From: Aulostomus chinensis
Lineage: Eukaryota; Chordata; Actinopteri; Syngnathiformes; Aulostomidae
Reading direction: 5' to 3'
Assembly: GCA_037954235.1 (NCBI GenBank)
Contig: JBBMOA010000003.1
Span: 8,704,453-8,768,452 of the forward strand
Length of the DNA stretch: 64,000 nucleotides
Positions 62,650 through 64,000 of this stretch are shown here, piece after piece. How positions within the stretch are numbered: position 1 is the stretch's first letter; each line of letters begins with the position of its first letter. The notes below the pieces were generated by a model that saw nothing but the letters and a program-made list of their open reading frames with translations, made no database searches and had not been told where the DNA came from. A program made the position numbers and the translations under genes.

Positions 62650-64000
62650 AAAATACAGAAGTTCTGCATGAAGTGTTCATTTTGGCCTTCTCTCGCTGAG
62701 AAAACGCTTTTTTTGACCTGTGATAAAAAAATGCCATCACTTTTTTTAAAAGTGAGTTTTCTGTCAAGTTTCCACCTGAAAGCATAGAAAGATGCATAAA
62801 CTTGAAGTTACAGCTTGATTTCAGTGAGTTTTCATCAAAATACAGGAGTTCTGCATGAAGTGTTCATTTTGGCCTTCTCTCGCTGAGAAAACGCTATTTG
62901 TGACCTGTGACACAAAACAGCCATAACTTTTGTTCAAAGTGAGTTTTCTGTAAAGTTTCAATCTGAAAGCATTGAAAGATGCATAAACTTGAAGTTACAG
63001 GTTGATTTCAGTGAGTTTTCCTCAAAATACAATAGTTCTGCATGAAGTGTTCATTTTGGCCTTCTCTCGCTGAGAAAACGCTATTTGTGACCTGTGATAA
63101 AAAAAAGCCATAACTTTTGTTCAAAGTGAGTTCTCTTTCAAGTTTCAACCTGAAAGCATTGAAAGATGCATAAACTTGAAGTTTCAAGTGGATTTCAGTG
63201 AGTTTTCATCAAAATACAGGAGTTCTGCATGAAGTGTTCATTTTGGCCTTCCCTTGCTGAGGAAACACTATTTGTGACCTGTGATACAAAAATGCCATAA
63301 CTTTTTTTTAAAGTGAGTTTTCTGTCAAGTTTCAACCTGAAAAAATAGAAAGATGCATAAACTTGAAGTTACAGGTTGATTTCAGTGAGTTTTCATGAAA
63401 ATACAGGAGTTATGCATGAAGTGTTCATTTTGGCCATCCCTCGCTGAGGAAACACTATTTGTGACCTGTGATACAAAAATGCCATAACTTTTTTTAATAG
63501 TGAGTTTTCTGTCAAGTTTCAACCTGAAAGCATAGAAAGATGCATAAACTTGAAGTTACATGTGGATTTCAGTGAGTTTTCCTCAAAATACAGGAGTTAT
63601 GCATAAAGTGTTCATTTTGGCCTTCTCTCGCTGAGAAAACGCTATTTGTGACCTGTGATACAAAAATGTCATAACTTTTGTTCAAACTTACTTTTCAGTC
63701 AAGTTTCAACCTGAAAGATATCGAAAGATGCATAATCTTGAAGTTACAGGTGGATTTCAGTGAGTTTTCCTCAAAATACAGGAGTTATGCATGAAGTGTT
63801 CATTTTGGCCTTCTCTCGCTGAGAAAACACTATTTGTGACCTGTGATACAAAAATGCCATAACTTTTTTTAAAAGTGAGTTTTCTGTAAAGTTTCAACCT
63901 GAAAGCATTGAAAGATGCATAAACTTGAAGTTACAGGTTGATTTCAGTGAGTTTTCCTCAAAATACAATAGTTCTGCATGAAGTGTTCATTTTGGCCTTC
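62650..64000 (+). repeat. Most degenerate monomers and terminal partial copy
   Basis: The last seven monomers share no higher-order series and carry many single changes: cgctTttTttgacc near 62,706, agttCtctTtcaag near 63,130, gtttcAAgtgg near 63,181, cttcccTtgctgagGaaac near 63,250, gaaaAAAatag near 63,340, ttttcatGaaaa near 63,393, tttttaaTagtg near 63,495, and gaaagATatCgaaag near 63,711, which has a one-base insertion. The window ends 79 bp into a monomer that starts at 63,922. Confidence 0.85.

Larger units (their letters stand above)
1..64000 (+). repeat. 187-bp satellite DNA array, 342 tandem monomers
   Basis: The same 187-bp unit repeats head to tail throughout. AACTTGAAG occurs at 1, 188, 375, 562 and so on to 63,922. 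Phase tracking gives 294 monomers up to 54,953 (25 bp short of perfect spacing) and 48 more to 63,921 (8 bp short). I can account for both shortfalls with individually seen indels, so the count of 342 is firm. Every copy has the same orientation and nothing else is inserted. Composition is about 36% G+C, counted on one type-B monomer. The array continues past both window edges. Monomers of 150-190 bp in megabase arrays are typical of eukaryotic centromeric or pericentromeric satellites, so that location is an inference; no flanking sequence or protein-binding data support it here. I do not recognise the family. Confidence 0.98.
54962..64000 (+). repeat. Type-C satellite domain (diverged subfamily)
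   Basis: From about 54,962 the monomers switch to a different subfamily: acaggTtg, acaggTgg or acaggCgg for acagcttg; ttttccTcaaaa, ttttGctcaaaa or ttttcccCaaaa for ttttcatcaaaa; atacaaTag or gttAtgcat; aactttttttaaaag; ctgcTacacaaaacagcc or ctgtgacacaaaacagcc; tcagGtttc with aaagTattgaaag and gcataaTcttg. Most C monomers keep CGcta. There are 48 complete monomers with a net loss of 8 bp. Individual monomers differ from each other more than core monomers do. A more diverged domain at one side of an array is common near array edges; whether the edge lies to the right cannot be seen. Confidence 0.92.

Noticed and set aside
1..64000. CRISPR array
   Set aside because: The repeats are directly adjacent 187-bp units with no unique spacers; CRISPR repeats are about 21-50 bp separated by variable spacers.
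1..64000. Functional CENP-B box
   Set aside because: No TTCGnnnnAnnCGGG match was seen. The commonest CpG in the unit (ctCGctg) is in the wrong context, and only a half match exists in a few variants.
1..64000. Long terminal repeats or a tandem transposon origin
   Set aside because: No protein-coding, primer-binding or terminal-repeat structure was seen, and the unit is too short and too uniform. An ancient origin from an element cannot be tested from this sequence alone.
1..64000. Assignment to a named satellite family or species
   Set aside because: The monomer length resembles those of several unrelated plant and animal centromere repeats, but I do not recognise this sequence, and naming a taxon would be a guess. 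A database search of one consensus monomer would decide it.

Overview
The whole 64 kb window is one uninterrupted satellite DNA array. A monomer of 187 bp (about 36% G+C) repeats head to tail in a single orientation from the first base to the last. Following the phase of the AACTTGAAG landmark gives 342 complete monomers plus a 79-bp partial copy at the right edge. The total is 33 bp short of perfect 187-bp spacing, which agrees with the single-base indels I could list. I found no gene, RNA gene, transposon, inverted segment or unique sequence, and neither edge of the window reaches the end of the array.

An array like this points to a nuclear eukaryotic chromosome, most likely centromeric, pericentromeric or another heterochromatic block, in a long-read assembly. 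The monomer is close to one nucleosome repeat in length and has an 8-bp dyad. It has no complete CENP-B box. I do not recognise the satellite family and cannot name the taxon.

Layout. (1) 1 to about 54.96 kb is a core of two interspersed monomer types. They differ mainly at two CpG sites: type A has aaaaCGcta and ctgCGacac, type B has aaaaCActa and ctgTGatac. (2) About 54.96 to 64 kb is a distinct, more diverged domain (type C), marked by acaggTtg or acaggTgg, ttttcCtcaaaa, gttAtgcat and tttttttaaaag. The core is overlaid by a patchwork of higher-order repeats (HORs), where the same private variants recur at whole multiples of the monomer: 5-mer (0.9-2.6 kb), 9-mer with an inner 4-mer duplication (2.9-5.9 and 7.7-11.2 kb), a 10-monomer segment copied about 8.2 kb away (5.9-7.7 and 14.1-16.0 kb), 5-mer (15.4-16.7 kb), 11/8/9-mer mixture (18.4-23.6 kb), 5-mer (23.8-25.7 kb), 9-mer (26.3-29.6 kb), 9-mer (31.3-34.3 kb), 2-mer (35.6-36.4 kb), 8-mer (36.4-38.6 kb), a nearly perfect 21-mer tandem duplication (37.1-45.0 kb) and 20-mer (45.4-52.4 kb). 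Domain C carries its own 13-mer (55.0-59.3 kb) and 7-mer (59.6-62.2 kb) duplications, and its last 1.3 kb is the most degenerate.

There are no genes to work together. What the window records is satellite turnover: repeated unequal exchange or replication-based block duplication of many sizes, length drift confined to a few homopolymer runs, and a sequence signature of CpG decay. The one open frame of note (76 codons near 29.6 kb) is a chance product of two monomer variants.
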